Shown here piece by piece: positions 10,495-22,266 of a stretch of DNA of 64,000 nt. The translations under genes and the position numbers were made by a program. Under the pieces are notes generated by a model that saw nothing but the letters and a program-made list of their open reading frames with translations, did not search any database and had not been told where the DNA came from. This stretch comes from Neurospora crassa OR74A (taxonomy: Eukaryota; Ascomycota; Sordariomycetes; Sordariales; Sordariaceae), in assembly GCF_000182925.2 (NCBI RefSeq), contig NC_026501.1, positions 8,721,917-8,785,916 of the forward strand, written 5' to 3'. Each line of letters begins with the position of its first letter. Positions within the stretch are counted from its first letter, which is position 1.

Positions 10495-12429
10495 GATGAG
10501 GAGCTGTATCGTCTCCGTTAGACCCAAGATGGTATAACAACTCGAGGTATGCAGGATATCGCAAATGATTGCAGTAGGCACAAGTATGAATTGGTACGAT
10601 GAAAGTCTTCACGATGATGCAATGGAGGTGTTGTTTTGACGATTATGTCACGCCCCATCGCGGCTACCAAGTTGGTGCTTCAACGCCCAGCGCATCCAAT
10701 GTACTTGCCTTAGCAGTTTCGATCATCTCCATTTCAGTAACCTTCAATATTTTATCGTCTTGAAATTGAGTGGTCATCATTTCCGCTCACAATCGAGGAA
10801 CAACATCGAAAGCCGCCCAAGTAACAGTCCCACAACCTGCTGTCAAACCGTCAGAGACTCAGAGCACCGGCTTCGTGAGCGGGCATAAGATATGCACCCA
10901 AGCCCCTCAAGGCCGGCATAATGCTCATCCAGGACTTGAAAAGTCAGGCTTGGGGAGAAATATATCCCTTCTACATGACCCGTGTTATTTCGTCAAATTA
11001 CGGCTCGATGAATCCAGGATGTCCAGGGAAGTTGGTACACATCAAATCGAAAAGAGAACCCATCTTCATTCACAGAGATCCTTTCTATTATGCACATACG
11101 GCCGACAAGGCATCGCATTTTACCAGATTGCTTCAGCCGCTTTCTAACCTCTTGACTGGCTTGAGCCTACTCATCTCCTTGAATAGCTGATCGCAGCACA
11201 GAGATCGGGATTTTGATCGAGAGCTTCGATTGGATGAAGACAGGAGGAAATCCGGCATGGGTGCACAGTCGGCTCTGTACTGATCTGAACGCAGGACATT
11301 GAGTATACAAGTATGTTTCGTAAAGTAGTTCTCAGTATAATGGCAGGCGAGTGACCTTGGGGTTCGATTTGGGAACCTTGCCATGGACGGCAGTGCGTTT
11401 TGGTTTGTTGACGATGTGAAGTTGATGTTGATTGAAGAGCGTTTCCACTTCAATGCTTGGCAGGTGCACACAGCAACGCCAGCTGGCTTGCGGCTGCCAC
11501 ACAGCTCTGTGAAGACCCACAGTTTCCGCCGAAGCAACTGTGCGTCCCCGAAAATCAAATTGCTTCAAAAATTTCGAATGCTGCAACGTCTGGGTCTGCA
11601 TTTTGTTCCCCTCCAAAACAAAATGTGACGGCGGCAGCACCATGAAGAGCGAACGAGGTGTTATCGCCGCCATCGATGCACTCGTATTCATCAAGTCCGA
11701 ATACCTACTGGACTGGCATATGGCATCCGTATTACGATGCAATCCCGCATGTGCAACTGCACCTTTATTTCGCGGCAAAAACGGTAGGTGATCATTTATT
11801 TCCTTTTTGCCTTTGCTTTCGCAAACCCAGTTTCGCAACAACCATTCTCCAACTGCTCTGGCCATCTGGCTGTCCTCATGGGGCTCCTTCGGGAGACCTT
11901 CTCTTCTGCGGCACGTCTTGTGTTGCAACTCGGAAGGGGTTGGAGATGGGGGCAACAGGGAGCGGGGTCTTTGGACCTCTTTCTCTGCTGCTTGAAATGT
12001 TGCAAGAGTAATCTTTACCATATGAACCATCATAGTCCGCGTCGTTGTCCGTCTCTTCTCTTCTTCGGAGGGGAGGAAACGGGGGTTCACAACTTCGAGG
12101 CTCCAAGATGTCCAACATTTTGATATGTATCCTGCTTGTGAACGTTGTTGTGAAATGCATGCCTTCGTTGATGTGCTGTGAAGTGGTCTGTGCGCTTTTT
12201 ATGCACGCTATGAGTGGCAGCGACGGACTGAAGTTGGGAAGTTCACCGTCTCACCGTCAAGCTCACCCCACCTTCCGTCCACGGTGATGGGTGTCAACTA
12301 CGTCATAGGTAAACATCAGGAAGTCGTTCCTCAACACACACATCTTGAACATGTTGTTCGTTCTGGCCGTTACTAAACCAAAGCGTGGGAAAGCAACCGT
12401 CTATCTGCGGTGAATGACCTTCAGTCTCA
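10495..12429. other. 1.9-kb intergenic region
   Basis: No gene supported. The longest frame is 252 codons on the minus strand (12090-11332); it has no motif, a basic and Ser/Arg-rich composition, and is matched by open frames on the plus strand, so I treat it as chance. A plus-strand frame at 10921-11190 is likewise unassigned. The right end is the malic enzyme promoter. Confidence 0.35.
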
Positions 12430-14660
12430 ATGTTCAGCGCCCAGTCTTTGATTCCGCGCATTCCAAAGCGTCATGCTTTGGTCACTCGTTTTCCCGTCCA
12501 TTCAAGCCATTTCCGTGGCTGCACTGCGGTGTCACGACGCCAAGCTCATCAGTTTCGCAACATGTCTCACTCCCAGAACCCCCAAGATGAACAAGCCCAA
12601 AAAGGGTCAAAATTCTCCCACCTCCCCCTAAGCACAAGTGGCCCGTTAGAGTGCGCTCTGAAAGGCACCGTGCTGCTCAACCACCCTTACTTCAACAAGG
12701 GATCCGCCTTCACAAAGGAAGAGCGTCGCGACTTTGCTCTCCATGGTTTGCTACCGCCACAGATCCAGTCCCTGGAACAGCAGGTCCAAAGGGCATATGA
12801 GCAGTATTGCAGTCAACCCAATGATCTGGCCAAGAATACGTTTATGACTTCGATGAAGGAGCAGAACGAGGTGCTATTTTATAGGGTAAGATTGCTTTTT
12901 TGTTCTGTACCGTGAAGTATTGCTATAGGTTTAGGGTGTGCGTTGTTCTGACTTGAGCGGTTGTTCAGCTTCTGCATGATCATCTTGACGAGATGTTTAG
13001 TGTAGTCTACACACCCACAGAGGGAGAAGCCATTCAGAACTACTCCAGGTTATTCAGGAGACCCGAAGGAGTGTTCCTGAACATCAATGATATGGACTCC
13101 GTAAAGCGTGATTTGGCGCAGTGGGGAAAGCCTGAAGACATTGACTATATCGTGGTAACCGGTAAGACGCAACCTTTTGACATAAAACGATTTCATGGGT
13201 GAGGAAGATGGCTGACAAAGTGTAGACGGCGAGGAGATTCTGGGCATCGGTGATCAAGGATGTGGTGGCATCCTTATCTCCATCGCCAAGTTGGTACTGA
13301 TGACCATTTGCGGTGGCATTCATCCAAACCGTGTGCTCCCGGTGGTCTTGGACTGCGGCACCAACAACGAAGAGCTCTTGAAGGACGATCTTTACCTTGG
13401 CCTCCGACAGAAGCGTGCCCGCGGTGACAAGTACGACGACTTTGTTGAGACCTTCATCAAGGCTGCGCGTGAACTCTACCCTAGAGCGTACATTCACTTT
13501 GAAGATTTTGGCCTGGACAACGGTATGTTGCAAAACGTTTACTCGCCTGCATGGTTACTGACATAATCGCTAGCACGTCGACTTCTGGAGAGATATCGGC
13601 CCCAGATGCCCTGTTTCAATGACGATGTTCAAGGAACGGGATGTGTGACTTTGGCTGCCATCATGGCAGGTTTACACATTTCAAAGCAAAAGTTAAGCGA
13701 CGTCCGGATGGTGGTCTTCGGTGCTGGTACGGCAGGTGTTGGTATCGCGGACCACGTTCGCGATGCCATTGCCGCAGATGCAGACATCAGTCCCGAGGAG
13801 GCTGGCAAGCAAATCTGGTATGGCGACGCATTCCAGGCCTAGGACAGGTCTCTTCACGTAACAACACACTGACACTACGCAGGCTCATCGATAAACCCGG
13901 GCTACTCACCACCAAGTCAGAGTCACTGTCAGACGCTCAGAAGAAGTATGCCAAGTCGCACGACGACTGGGCCAACGAGAAGACCGACCTCCTAGCTGTG
14001 ATCAAGGAGGTCAAGCCGCATATTCTAGTCGGCACATCCACAAAACCGAAGTCGTTCACGGAAGAGGTCGTCCGTGAGATGGCAAAGCATGTTGAGCGTC
14101 CCATCATCCTACCCTTGTCAAATCCAACCAAGCTCCACGAGGCCGTGCCTGAGGACCTCCTCAACTGGACAGACGGCAAGGCTCTCGTCGCCACAGGCAG
14201 TCCGTTCGACCCAGTCAAAGGCCCCTGGGGTAAGGATGGCAAGGAGATTGAGATCGATGTGGCTGAGTGCAACAACAGCGTCGTGTTCCCGGGTATCGGT
14301 CTTGGCTCTGTGCTGTCGCGGGCCAACCGTGTAACTGACAAGATGTTGATGGCGGCATCGAAGGGCGTGGCTGAGATGGGCCCAGCGCTGAGAGACGATA
14401 CGGCGCCGCTGCTTCCCGGTGTCGATGTCGTGCGCGATGTGAGTGTACGCGTGGCTCGGAGAGTCATCTTGGCAGCCATGGAGGAGGGTGTAGTCGAGGA
14501 GAAAGATGTGCCAACCAACGAGGAGGACCTTGATGAATGGATCAGGGAGCAGATGTGGGATCCGGTGTATAGGCCGCTGAAGTATGTTGAGGGCAACAAG
14601 GCTAGTCGAGGAGCAAAGGGCGACTTGCGCGTGCTGGGTAACCCGAATGATGTCGAGTGA
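12430..14660 (+). CDS. NAD-dependent malic enzyme, probably mitochondrial
   Basis: Five exons, 12430-12885, 12969-13161, 13226-13522, 13574-13817 and 13883-14660, join in frame to 655 residues. It converts malate to pyruvate and CO2 with reduction of NAD(P). Seen in order: a basic, hydroxylated N-terminus (about 45 residues) consistent with a mitochondrial transit peptide; the fumarate-like LLNHPYFNKGSAFT block; the YTPTEGEAIQNYS malic signature; DGEEILGIGDQG; the metal-binding block FEDFGLDNARRLLERY and CFNDDVQGTG; the Rossmann motif VVFGAGTAGVGIADH; and the C-terminal LSNPT and FPGIGLG motifs. An internal ATG at 12561 could give a shorter cytosolic form. The nearest well-known relative is yeast MAE1. 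Length is slightly above the usual 550-650. Confidence 0.95.
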
Positions 14661-15232
14661 GGATTGACATCGTCAGTGTGTTTGTGGTACCTCTACGGCC
14701 GTCGGAGTGTCTTGGCGTGGTTATAGCTGGACGTCATGGCGCGCGGTTGACATTGATTGGTGCGCGACTTGGCGATTTTTTGACTCGATTGGCGCACAGT
14801 TTTGCTGCAAGATACCATCACGTAGAGCTTGTTCTGTCCTTTTTTTTGAGCTTTTTGACTGATGATTTCGTTCCGCTTGCCGTTCCGTTCGTTGTAGCTG
14901 TCAATTGCGTCCTCTTGTGAGCTGATGAAATGGTCTTCATGGCTGGCGGTTGGACAGCGCAAAGGGAATTGTCAAGTTCAAACTGGTCTGGGCTGCACGA
15001 AAAAAAGCGGTGCCCCACTATTCTGTGCCAAGCCTGAGGTTGTTCGTCTGGCTTGACGGGCTTGGCCACTGCACGTGACCGTCACAAGGGACGGTAGGGT
15101 TTGCGGTCCACACCAACCCAAGGCCCAAAAAAAATATCGCGGCTGTCGTTCAATTTTGGCCTTGCTGAATTTCCCCTCCGAAATTTCGACTCCCCCATCA
15201 CCAGTCGCCATTTCAGCAACCAGACCGTCGCA
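14661..15232. promoter_or_regulatory. malic enzyme 3' region and ribosomal-protein promoter
   Basis: The right part precedes the uL14 gene and holds CACGTG (15072-15077), a CGTCACAA element close to the Homol-D type, and TAGGGTTT (15095-15102), a telobox-like motif common in fungal ribosomal-protein promoters. Use of these sites is inferred. Confidence 0.45.
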
Positions 15233-16292
15233 ATGGCCAAGCAATCGTGAGTAACCACGTCAGCGATCAAATCCGACCTGTTTTCTGGCTGTTTTGCTGC
15301 CCGTCCAGCCGAGGTTCTGCTCGACAAACGGAGGTGGCCGCAAGAGGAGGAAATTGCAGCGACGAGATCATGTGGAAGAGGAGGAGGATGTCCGACTGAA
15401 CCAGGAGTCATTTGGACGGTTTTTGGAGATTCTGGACACCATGAACAGGAGATAGGGACCGACAGCAAGCAGCCAGAAGACAGCGACGAAATTCGGAACC
15501 GGCAGCGAAATCTGTGAGCTAACAGCATGTCTACAGTCGTGGTGCCCCCGGTGGCAAGCTCAAGATGACCCTGGGTCTCCCAGTGTACGTTACGAATCCC
15601 ATTCCCGTCCCGTTCAGCACGAAACGCGAATCATCATTCCCCAAGCGAGCACGAACGCGATAGACATCACGAATCGGCACTCCGTACACCCACGAATCAC
15701 ACGAAACGCACAAACGACAACACCGAAACAGGAATGAATAGCTAACATGGCGACTATTACAGCGGTGCCATCATGAACTGCGCGGACAACTCCGGTGCCC
15801 GTAACCTTTACATCATCTCCGTCAAGGGTATCGGTGCTCGTCTCAACCGTCTCCCCGCTGGTGGTGTCGGCGACATGGTCATGGCCACCGTCAAGAAGGG
15901 CAAGCCCGAGCTCCGCAAGAAGGTCCACCCCGCCGTCATCGTCCGCCAGTCTAAGCCCTGGAAGCGCTTCGACGGTGTCTTCCTCTACTTCGAGGACAAC
16001 GCCGGTGTCGTAAGTGCCCACCGATACCACTCTACCACGGCCTGGGCATATTTGGGTTCTGCAATTGGGAGGATCAGAGGAGGATAGTCGCCGGGGAAAT
16101 TGGCACGAATGCAGAACCACAATGCCAGGCCGTTGGGAGCCATGTTTACAAGCGGACAATGCTGACCATTGCTTTTTCTAGATCGTCAACCCCAAGGGTG
16201 AGATGAAGGGTTCCGCCATTACCGGCCCCGTCGGTAAGGAGGCTGCTGAGCTTTGGCCCCGTATTGCCTCCAACTCTGGTGTCGTCATGTAA
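15233..16292 (+). CDS. rpl23: ribosomal protein uL14 (eukaryotic L23)
   Basis: Four exons, 15233-15246, 15537-15584, 15763-16009 and 16182-16292, give 139 residues, the normal family length. The first exon codes only MAKQ plus two bases, a common fungal ribosomal-protein layout, with a long first intron of 290 nt. The protein has [46 protein letters not shown] and [11 protein letters not shown], all diagnostic of uL14, which sits on the 60S subunit at the intersubunit face and contacts 25S rRNA. Codon use is strongly biased to C-ending codons, as expected of a highly expressed gene. Confidence 0.97.
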
Positions 16293-16870
16293 ATGGGGTT
16301 GTCCAGGAACAAATGGAATGGATCTTTTATGGGCTGCGCGGGTCTTTTTTTCGAGGAACGAACAATGTCATCCGGAATCTCGTCTTCCCCACAGATAAAA
16401 GGAAGATGCAGAGGATGAAGGCCTTAACCGGCCCCGCTGGATTGGCAGGCATTTGCATTTCGGTTGCGGCGTGCTCGGGAGTCATACCACATGCATGATA
16501 TACAGGTCAATTCACACCCAGTTCTTCGAACCCCCTTGACCGCGCGCGGCTCGGGATCATGATCACAAGGGTGCCTCTGCAAGCCGATGTCTACGTTTTT
16601 TTCCTTTCATGCATAACAAGCAAGGGCGGGAATCCACGGTGCCGCTTGCAGGCAATGGCTCGCGATGGACTGTGTCGGATGGCCATGTACGTTCTTCACT
16701 CCAGATATCCTGAGAAGTTGATGGAGGCTTCTCCCCAGGCAAAAGACATGAAGGCTGCCATTTCCAAACCATTATCATTCATTACAGTGCTACTACCTTG
16801 TGTCTATGTTGATAACTCGAATATATACAGTCTAAATGCTACTGACCCTCCTTCTCTAGGACTCCATGCT
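16293..16870. other. convergent intergenic spacer
   Basis: Between the 3' ends of uL14 (+) and the alpha/beta hydrolase (-). A long plus-strand frame running from here across the hydrolase is its shadow. Confidence 0.5.
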
Positions 16871-18052
16871 CTACCTAATGATGGTGGCATTAAGCTTGAG
16901 CGATTCCAGGGTGCGGCCGCCGGTTTTCACCCAGCTCGCCAGCAGGCGGTTGAACATCTCGGGCTCCTGAATCTGAGGAGCATGTCCAAGATACGGGAAC
17001 GACACAAGGGTAGCATCAGGAATCACCGCCTGCGCCTGGCGTCCCAAGACAGCATAGTGGCCGAGCTTTGCCTGCACCTCGGGCGGCGACCACACCTTGC
17101 CAATAGCCGTGTTATCCTTCTCGCCCACCACCAACAACGTCTTGGGCTTGATCTTGTTGTAGTCGTGAATGGTCGGCTGTCCCAGCACCATCTCCACCAC
17201 ATGAGCCTGGTCCGCCCAGAACTTCTCCTTCTGGTCGCCCTCATACACCTTGGTCAGCATCACCACCCACTTGTCAAAGTCCTCGGTCCACTCGGCGCCC
17301 GGGTAGTACGTCGCCTGCTCGTACCCCCTCAGCGATGCATACGTCGTCGACTTCTCATCCCCCGTCAACAGGTCAAACGAGCGGTCAGGCACGCCCAGCT
17401 GCTTCCAGTCCTCCAGGCCGATAGGGCTAACCAGCATCAACGACTTGGTAAACTCCGGGTACGTCAGCGCATAGCGCGACGCGAGCATGCCGCCGAGGGA
17501 GTGGCCGATGACGATAGGCGGCTTGGTGATCCCGAGCGCCTTGACCAGGTTGCGCGTGTTGGTCGCCAAGGACGTCAAGTTGAAGCTGTACTGCGTCGGC
17601 TTGGTCGACTTGCAGAAGCCCAGCTGCTCGGGCAGGATGACGCGGTAGCCGGCTTTTTGCAAGGGCGTCGCGGCCGCGTACCAGGTGGGACCGCAAAAGT
17701 TCTTGCCGTGCAGGAGCAGGATGGTTTGCGGTTCTTTGTTGCCGGCGTTGCGAGGGTTGTAGTTGGGAGGGAGAAGGTCCATGAAGGCCATCTCGAGCAC
17801 CTCACTCGACCCCGGGACGGTCGAGGTCAGGTTGTAGAACCATAGTGTCGAGGGGTAGGTGTAGTTGAAGCCGTTGACGTTTTCCGGACACTTGGCTGGG
17901 TAGATGTCTTTGCTGCTCCGGGCGAGGGTGGCGGCCACCGAGGCATCCGTATCGGCAGAGGAGGCGTCCTTGACGATGGCCGTCGACGCGGGAGCGGCAG
18001 AGGTAAGCGGCAGAGCAGCGCCGGCGATAAGGAGGGTAAGGAGTTTCATCAT
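16871..18052 (-). CDS. secreted alpha/beta hydrolase
   Basis: Single exon, 393 residues from the MMKLLTLL start; an upstream in-frame extension lacks a signal peptide and is not used. A signal peptide (1-19) is followed by a pro-like Ala/Ser/Asp segment, then the fold: oxyanion-hole strand LLLHGKNFCG (113-121), the nucleophile elbow IGHSLGGM with Ser185, an acid in VVGEKDNT and the histidine in YLGHAPQ near the C-terminus. N-glycosylation sites NYT, NLT and NLT are present. The catalytic triad is complete, so it is probably active on an extracellular ester, amide or epoxide; the substrate cannot be read from sequence. A TATA box lies about 145 bp upstream. Confidence 0.9.
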   Translation of the reverse strand: MMKLLTLLIAGAALPLTSAAPASTAIVKDASSADTDASVAATLARSSKDIYPAKCPENVNGFNYTYPSTLWFYNLTSTVPGSSEVLEMAFMDLLPPNYNPRNAGNKEPQTILLLHGKNFCGPTWYAAATPLQKAGYRVILPEQLGFCKSTKPTQYSFNLTSLATNTRNLVKALGITKPPIVIGHSLGGMLASRYALTYPEFTKSLMLVSPIGLEDWKQLGVPDRSFDLLTGDEKSTTYASLRGYEQATYYPGAEWTEDFDKWVVMLTKVYEGDQKEKFWADQAHVVEMVLGQPTIHDYNKIKPKTLLVVGEKDNTAIGKVWSPPEVQAKLGHYAVLGRQAQAVIPDATLVSFPYLGHAPQIQEPEMFNRLLASWVKTGGRTLESLKLNATIIR

Positions 18053-18194
18053 GGTTGCTCCGGCGTCTGGGTCTGTGTGATGGTGTGGGTGCAGCGGGTG
18101 TGATGTGATAACCAAGCCAGGTGAAGATCTGGTTTGGCTTGGGGGCTCATCACCTTTACATTGCTGTTACTTCTTGGTGGTGGGATCCGGGTGG

Positions 18195-18201
18195 TATATA
18201 A
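18195..18201 (-). promoter_or_regulatory. TATA box of the alpha/beta hydrolase gene
   Basis: TATATA on the minus strand about 145 bp before the ATG at 18052, in an otherwise mixed-composition promoter. Confidence 0.5.
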
Positions 18202-18689
18202 GGTCGCAATCGGATATTCGGCTGCGGCTTTTCTTCACCTTCCATCCAAGGAGCGGTATGCCCGAGAAAAGAAGGAGATACATACCTCCTGGAAGTGAAG
18301 ATTGCGAGATTTTCGGTACCAAATGTCACATTGTAATTACTATAAGTCTTGGGGATGGCGCATTCCACCAACCGACCGACCGCTCGGACGGGTAAGTCAG
18401 AAACTTCACGAAGCACGCCGTCGGTTGCGGAAGATTACATACATGTTAGGAGGCTGGGCGAGCTCGCCATGTTACCCTCTACGTACGCCCGTGCACAAAG
18501 TAGTGGTGATGGGTATCGGCAAGGAAGCAATGCCAGTTCTCGGTTGAGGCAGTTGGGTGGGGGTGGCGATACCACAACACGCGGTATAGATGTAACCTAG
18601 ATGTTCAGGGACAAGATAGGACGGCTTCGATATACATATGACGATTGAGGACTAGAGGTAGGTGACATTCTTTTCACGCTTGGGGCATT

Positions 18690-19220
18690 GAACCGCAATT
18701 AACCCGACCATTGAAACAGCTCATTCTGGCAATTTTCTACTTTTCACCTTCCCAACATGTCGATACCCCGTTCCCGACCTGCAGCTGGGTTGCGTGGCTC
18801 CGGGTGCGGCAGGTGGGCATCCCGAATGGCCCTCGTGTTTTCAAGTCGATACATACGATAATCTTGATATTGGCGGCGCAGGTACAATATCAAAATTACT
18901 CACATACCTGCATCTCAAAGGGATCGACGCAAAACCACACAACGACACAGTCTTTTGGGTCGCCCCGACAAGCCATCCGAAAAAGTTCCGTCCCACAACC
19001 CCGGCGGCTCTTTCGGTTTAACCTACCGGATCGGCCATCGCACCTATTCTAGACAGTGCTTGGACGCAGGAGACAGGGCATTTGCTGCACCAGAGTAGCA
19101 TCAAATCTCGTCTGGGAAGCACTGTGGCAATGGCCTGGCTTGCCGGTCTTCTAAGCGACTACGACGACAAGACCTTTGTTTCCCTTGCGTTTGTCAAGAA
19201 GGAAAGAAAAAAAACAGCTT
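18690..19220 (+). pseudogene. possible gene relic with one in-frame stop, family unknown
   Basis: One reading frame stays open from about 18690 to a TAA at 19020-19022 and then continues open in the same frame to about 19220. The translation looks protein-like (for example TYDNLDIGGAGTISKLL before the stop, SAIAPILDSAWTQETGH after it). No GT..AG pair of workable length removes the stop in frame, and no ATG opens the frame. I read this as a decayed gene or an exon set I cannot resolve. The family is not recognised. Confidence 0.3.
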
Positions 19221-19647
19221 CGACGGCCAGTCACAGTCCGTCGTCAGCCAGTCAATGTCTCGCAGCTTTCAAAGACATGCGCATCAGCTTGAGTTTGCAC
19301 TACCCACACTGCATCAACCTACCACATAATACCACACTAACCAGCCATTGAACTTCTAAACAAGGTAGGAGATATAGGAACAAGTAAAATAGTCTGCTTG
19401 TGCACTATGGTACGCTTTGCTTTCTTTTTTTCCCGCCATTGATCAAGGAATCGGGATAGGTATTTACCGGCCATGGACCAACCATCCATACACACCTGGC
19501 TGGTCTTGACTTCTTCAAGGTCTTGATCGCTTTCCGCGAAGAATATAGTATTATGGATACTCTCCAGTTTGCATGCCCATCTTCTTCCTAAGACCCCACT
19601 CCGCTCTTCTCCACGACTTAAGCACGGCGGGGCTGGCTTGTCCAAAG

Positions 19648-21356
19648 ATGATCAGGGTCCCCGGGAACAAGCCCGGCGACAACAGGGCGCACTCCATCGA
19701 GACTCCGGCTATCGTCCTCTTTTTTGTTACTCTATTCTTGATCGGTATTAGGCTATGGGCTCGGTTCAAGTCAGCGTCATGGAAGGGCTTAGGATGGGAT
19801 GACTATACGATTTTGCTATCATGGGTTCGTTGTTCTTGGTTTCGGGACTGGAAAAATGGTCGATGAATTGCAGAGGCTAGTTTGGTCTAACACTATCAAC
19901 AGGTCTTTGCTACTGTGGTTTCGGCACTCATGATAGCCTCATGTGCCTATGGATTCGGTCAACATATGAGAAACCTCTCGAGGGAGAACAAACTCATGAC
20001 TTTGAAGGTATGAGCCATCCAATTCTCACCCAAAGAAAAGAAAACAATCTCACTAACACATCCCACAACCATCCAGCTCTTTTACGTAGCCCAAGCCTTC
20101 TACAAAATCACCATCAACCTCACCAAAACCTCCATCCTGCTCCTCTACCTGCGCATCTTTGTCCAACGATGGTTCCGCATTGCCTGCTACATCCTCATAG
20201 GCATCATCATCGCCTACATGATCGCCACCTTTGGCGCCTCCGTCTGGCAATGCACGCCCGTCCCGCGCGCCTGGGACAAATCCATTCCTGGAACCTGCGT
20301 CGACATCACGGTCAACTGGTACGCCAACGCCGGCTTCAGCATCAGCACGGATATCCTCATTCTGGCGCTGCCCATGTACCCCATCTTCACGTCGCACCTC
20401 CGCAAGACGCAAAAGGTGGCGGTGGTGCTCATGTTTGCTCTGGGTTTCTTTACGACGATTACGAGTATTTTGCGGATGCAGACCTTGACGTTTTCGACAA
20501 AGACGCCTGATACGACTTGTATGTGTTTTTTTTTTTTTTTTTTTTTTTTTTTTTCCTAAGTCCCTTCCATTTTCTTCAGCCCCTATCCTTTTGTTTTTGT
20601 TTCGCAAAATAACTAATACCCCCAAAAAAAGACGACCTCGACTCCTCAATCTGGACCATCATCGAGCAAAACATGGCCATCATCTGCGCCTGCCTGCCCG
20701 TCTGCCGCCTCCCCCTCGCCTACCTCTTCCCCAAATACTTTGCCATCTCCCGGCGCGAACAACAACAACAGCGCACCGGTCCCAAAGGAGGGGACATTGG
20801 CCACCGGGAGATCTCTTCCCAATCCGAGCTACGAAGCTGGCAAGGTCCACATCAGCACGACGTGGCCATCGAAGCCGGTGTTGGTGTTGGTGTTGGTATC
20901 GGTCTCAGCAGACCGCCGCCGCGCCATCAGCATCAGGGGGGCGGCATGTTTGAGATGGACAGGAAGTCTGGACACCGTCGCCCGTCCGCTTCGGGGTCTG
21001 TCTCGTCTGATGATGATGATGATATGGAAAGAAAGATATCGACGACGGATGTGGGCGGAGGAATGACTGTTTATCAAAGGGACAGGAGGGTGTCGACAGA
21101 AGATGATGATAAGATGGTGATGGTGACGACGACGGGAGATGCGACTAGCGAGGATACCATTCTTCATGTGTCTTCTGTGTCGGCGGCGGCGGCGGCGGCG
21201 ACGACGACGATGTCTAGGTCAAACTCGAGGCTGGGCATAGGGTTGAGAGATCGGGATCGATCAGCAGATCGGATGAACCACGTAGGAGGGGAAGGCAGAC
21301 CGGGCGGCGGGATCCAGATGACTACGCAGTTTAGTGTTACTTATGATCAGCGATAG
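19648..21356 (+). CDS. fungal rhodopsin-like integral membrane protein (7TM)
   Basis: Four exons, 19648-19824, 19903-20007, 20077-20518 and 20632-21356, give 482 residues. It matches the large fungal rhodopsin-domain family (Rhodopsin_fungal, related in layout to PTH11-type receptors): TM1 after the PAIVLF start, the ARF..LGWDDYTILLSW motif, TM2-TM5 with FYKITINLTKTSILLLYLRIF, a Trp-Cys pair in VWQCTPVPRAWD, FSISTDILILALPM, and TM7 near IEQNMAIICACLPVCRLPL. The last 200 residues are a cytosolic Ser/Gly/Asp-rich tail with Arg clusters. A role in sensing surface or chemical cues is inferred from family. An in-frame ATG at 19573 could add 25 residues. Intron 3 carries a run of 29 T. Confidence 0.88.
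20526..20554 (+). repeat. 29-base poly-T tract in intron 3 of the 7TM gene
   Basis: Uninterrupted T run 8 bases after the 5' splice site. It may be length-variable and is at risk of assembly error. Confidence 0.85.
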
Positions 21357-22266
21357 ATCTACCAAGGTACCTCTACGGAAGGGTAGAGGTAGAGGTAGGG
21401 TGGAGGTGGGTAATGATGGGCCGGATGGGTTGATGGGTTACACCTTCATGGGACTTGGCTGTGTCTGCCTGTTGTTATGATCCGAACAATGTCTTGCAAG
21501 TTAATGGGCGCGCAGTGAATTGCAATGTAACTCTAGTATTCCTATGTCGTCATTTACCTAGGTCAGAAATCGTGAGTGATGGAATCTCCTCGGCTTCCAC
21601 TCCGGCGCCGTTCGGTGAGGTCGGGACCGGGACGTTCCGCTCGTTCGTCTCGCAACTGCCCTTGATCCCGCTCGGTGGGTAACAGGGTGCATTGCAAGTG
21701 ACAGAAAGGTGAATATGACCAAACACGTTACGATCTTCTACACATCCGGTACACTAGTGAACGCATCCGTACGTCTTTTCTTATACCATCCGAGTAAGAC
21801 AGAATCGCTTACAGACTGTAGCCGATGTACTGCCAATCAACACCGAAAATCATCACCGTTCCATAACGGCCCTTCCAGAGCAAACTGTGTAGTATTGGAC
21901 TATCTATGGTCGGTTCAATCTTGGGACCCTTTTCTCCGGCAAAATATGATGCAGATTCGATCATGTTAAAGGAAACCTTCCGCTATGCCAAGTGCAAAAT
22001 CAAGGGTAAACTCTAGCCCATACATTAATCCAACTCCTTGTAATTCGTATTCTTCCGAGTATGCCTTGTTGTCCTTTCCTTTCCTGTCTTTGACTCATCT
22101 AACCAAACTCTCGGTTTACAAAATTGTGTCATACCAACATATGTTCCTCCACAGGCACTTTTGGAACAAAGCAAACAATAGGTGGTCCCCTCGCGGAGCA
22201 TTCTTCTTTCTCTAGACCTCCTCCTCCCCCTCCAGCCTCTAGGCCAAAGTAGCAGCAGCAATTTTT
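21357..22266. other. intergenic, nothing recognised
   Basis: Begins with GGTAGAGGTAGGG-type repeats typical of this genome's spacers. Only short frames. Confidence 0.4.

Noticed and set aside
11332-12090. 252-codon minus-strand open frame
   Set aside because: No motif or signal, overlapping open frames on the other strand, and no splice or promoter support.
15247-15536. possible snoRNA in the long first intron of the uL14 gene
   Set aside because: No clear C (RUGAUGA) and D (CUGA) box pair with a terminal stem.
16559-17845. 428-codon plus-strand open frame
   Set aside because: Lies opposite the alpha/beta hydrolase; Arg/Leu/His-rich, no motif, and the hydrolase has an intact triad.
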